Both the position numbers and the translations under genes were made by a program. Shown here piece after piece: positions 7,172-8,287 of a stretch of 8,287 nucleotides of DNA. Every line of letters starts with the position of its first letter. The stretch's first letter is position 1. This DNA comes from Victivallales bacterium (GTDB lineage Bacteria > Verrucomicrobiota > Lentisphaeria > Oligosphaerales > Oligosphaeraceae). The stretch covers positions 1 through 8,287 of the forward strand of contig JAFRLP010000322.1 in assembly GCA_017431185.1 (NCBI GenBank), in the 5' to 3' direction. The notes under the pieces were generated by a model. The model was given only the letters and a program-made list of their open reading frames with translations, was not told the DNA's origin and searched no databases.

Positions 7172-7905
7172 AAAGCAAACACGCTACTCCTTTCACTCTC
7201 ATTGAATTGTTGGTCGTCATAGCCATAATCGCCATACTTGCCGCCATGCTGTTGCCGGCCTTGTCGAAGGCCCGGGACAAGGCACGCTCCATCAATTGCA
7301 TCAGCAACCTGAAAGGGATGATGCTGGTGCTGGACATGTACGCAGATGAGAACGATGGCTACATCCCCAACTACTACCAGCATGACTATCCCTGGAGCTA
7401 CGTGCTGGGGGGACGGGTTGACACGTGGGCGAACATGTCGGCGCCCTGGAAGCAGACGGCACACTGCCCCTGCATCCAGTACAAGCAGATTTCCAACAAC
7501 AACCCCTATCGCGGTCGGTTCGAGGTCACCTACGGAATGCTCATCGGCGGCAGCGGGAGGTATATGCGCTGGAGCACTGGCGAACCTCTCCAAGGCGGCT
7601 ACGACCACAAGGCCGTCTATTACAAACTGGCCTCCTCGCGCCGTCCCATCCTGGCCGACAGTCTCCACGTGGAGACATGGCAGACCCTTGGGATAATTCG
7701 GAACTCATCCGCCATCTACCCCGCCAGTGACAGCAACACATACCCTCGGGCCTATGCGATTCACGCTGACAAGTTCAACCTGGGCTTCTGGGATTGCCAT
7801 GCGGAAGCCTGGAGCGGCGAGCAGGGGTACGACAACGGCGTTTTCCGCATCTGGTACGACAAGGCAGGGGCCTGTCATACCAAAACCAAATGGGAAGACT
7901 ATTGA
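7168..7905 (+). CDS. Pseudopilin-like protein B with prepilin-type N-terminus and degenerate H-X9-DG motif
   Basis: This encodes 245 aa, starting at an ATG that shares bases with the stop codon of the regulator. No good Shine-Dalgarno precedes it, so translational coupling is likely. The N-terminus is nearly the same as in protein A: MKSKHAT, Pro8, then [17 protein letters not shown] with Glu13 at +5, then [20 protein letters not shown]. The residue before the mature Phe is Pro8, which ordinary prepilin peptidases would not be expected to accept. The C-terminal motif is His199-X9-Asp209 ([13 protein letters not shown]) with Cys instead of Gly after Asp. The body is rich in aromatic residues ([20 protein letters not shown]) and differs greatly from protein A outside the two ends, suggesting a variable ligand- or partner-binding region. 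The secreted LamG-like gene follows 17 bp later. Function unknown; export by a type II secretion or pilus-like machine is inferred from family only. Confidence 0.9.
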   Translation: MKSKHATPFTLIELLVVIAIIAILAAMLLPALSKARDKARSINCISNLKGMMLVLDMYADENDGYIPNYYQHDYPWSYVLGGRVDTWANMSAPWKQTAHCPCIQYKQISNNNPYRGRFEVTYGMLIGGSGRYMRWSTGEPLQGGYDHKAVYYKLASSRRPILADSLHVETWQTLGIIRNSSAIYPASDSNTYPRAYAIHADKFNLGFWDCHAEAWSGEQGYDNGVFRIWYDKAGACHTKTKWEDY

Positions 7906-7922
7906 CAACAGGAGAAAACGCC

Positions 7923-8287
7923 ATGAGAACCTTTGTCGCCCTGTCCATCCTATGCTGCGCAGTCGCCCTGGCCGCCACGGACACCTCCCTGACTCCCGTC
8001 GCACGGGAGGACATCCTCTTCCTGGCCCACTTTGACGAGTCGCTGCTGCCTGAAATCGGCAATTCCGAAGGCGCAATCCTGCCCACTAAAATCACCATTG
8101 GCGGACAGGGTTTCCCATTGGGCGACGGTCGACAGGAGGCGGTCGATCTCAAGGGCATCGGCAAATGCCTCACCTTCGGCGCGGAGGACAACTACAATGC
8201 GCGCGAGGGCACCATCCAGATGTGGATTTTGCCTAAATGGGACTTAGATTCCTACGCCCACTGCATTTTCTTCCAGCTTGTTCCCGA
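7923..8287 (+). CDS. Secreted LamG/concanavalin-like domain protein, 3'-truncated by window edge
   Basis: The frame is open from the ATG at 7923 to the window end, giving 121 visible residues. AGGAGA at 7910-7915 lies 7 bases before the ATG. The N-terminus is a signal peptide (MRTFVALSILCCAVALAA, cleavage near residue 17 or 18). Soon after comes ILFLAHFDESLLPEIG, then an acidic and Gly-rich stretch, and REGTIQMWILPKW. This order (a first strand reading 'L-HFD', then GT-x3-W-x-x-P) is the opening half of LamG/concanavalin A-like jelly rolls common in secreted Lentisphaerae and Planctomycetes proteins. Such domains often precede a larger carbohydrate-active or binding protein, so the full protein may be much longer. 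It is the last visible gene of the operon. The domain call is moderate; enzymatic function cannot be judged. Confidence 0.8.
   Translation, partial: MRTFVALSILCCAVALAATDTSLTPVAREDILFLAHFDESLLPEIGNSEGAILPTKITIGGQGFPLGDGRQEAVDLKGIGKCLTFGAEDNYNAREGTIQMWILPKWDLDSYAHCIFFQLVP

Noticed and set aside
6991..7668. 225-codon open frame on the minus strand
   Set aside because: It is antisense to the end of the regulator gene and to pseudopilin B, both of which have clear family motifs on the + strand.

Overview
The window most resembles accessory carbohydrate-utilisation DNA from the PVC superphylum, probably a Lentisphaerota/Victivallales-type bacterium. The clues are two proteins with a pseudopilin-like N-terminus ([17 protein letters not shown] followed by [16 protein letters not shown]) and a degenerate H-X9-DG C-terminus, a GH42-like lipoprotein, a LamG-like secreted protein, and a GntR-type regulator fused to a LacI-type sensor. 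Families with this combination are expanded in Lentisphaerae and Planctomycetes. This assignment is from memory of these families; no database search was run. All convincing genes lie on the + strand.

Left region (1-1775): the 3' part of an AraC-family regulator gene, cut by the window edge, then after about 130 bp a small secreted protein with a signal peptide and no recognised family. Centre-left (1776-2196): a 421-bp non-coding stretch holding GC-rich inverted repeats, including a near-exact 15-nt motif present twice that folds into hairpins with the same GCCA loop. It also holds a very good intrinsic terminator (2006-2037), a candidate promoter, and a short leader with two mutually exclusive small hairpins.

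Right region (2197-8287, continuing past the edge): five tightly packed co-directional genes, probably one operon. They are pseudopilin-like protein A, a 976-aa GH42-like lipoprotein, a GntR/LacI hybrid regulator, pseudopilin-like protein B (its ATG overlaps the regulator's TGA as ATGA), and a secreted LamG-like protein truncated by the window end. Intergenic gaps are 21, 31, -4 and 17 bp.

A plausible joint role is sensing and degrading an external glycan: the hybrid regulator senses a sugar, the lipoprotein acts on a galactoside-like substrate at the envelope, the LamG protein binds or processes carbohydrate, and the pseudopilin-like proteins may be exported or surface-displayed accessories. 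No SusC/SusD, transporter, mobile element, RNA gene or CRISPR array is visible. The most interesting features are the repeated pairing of pseudopilin-like proteins with glycan-acting genes, their non-canonical prepilin cleavage site, and the apparent loss of a catalytic glutamate in the GH42-like protein.
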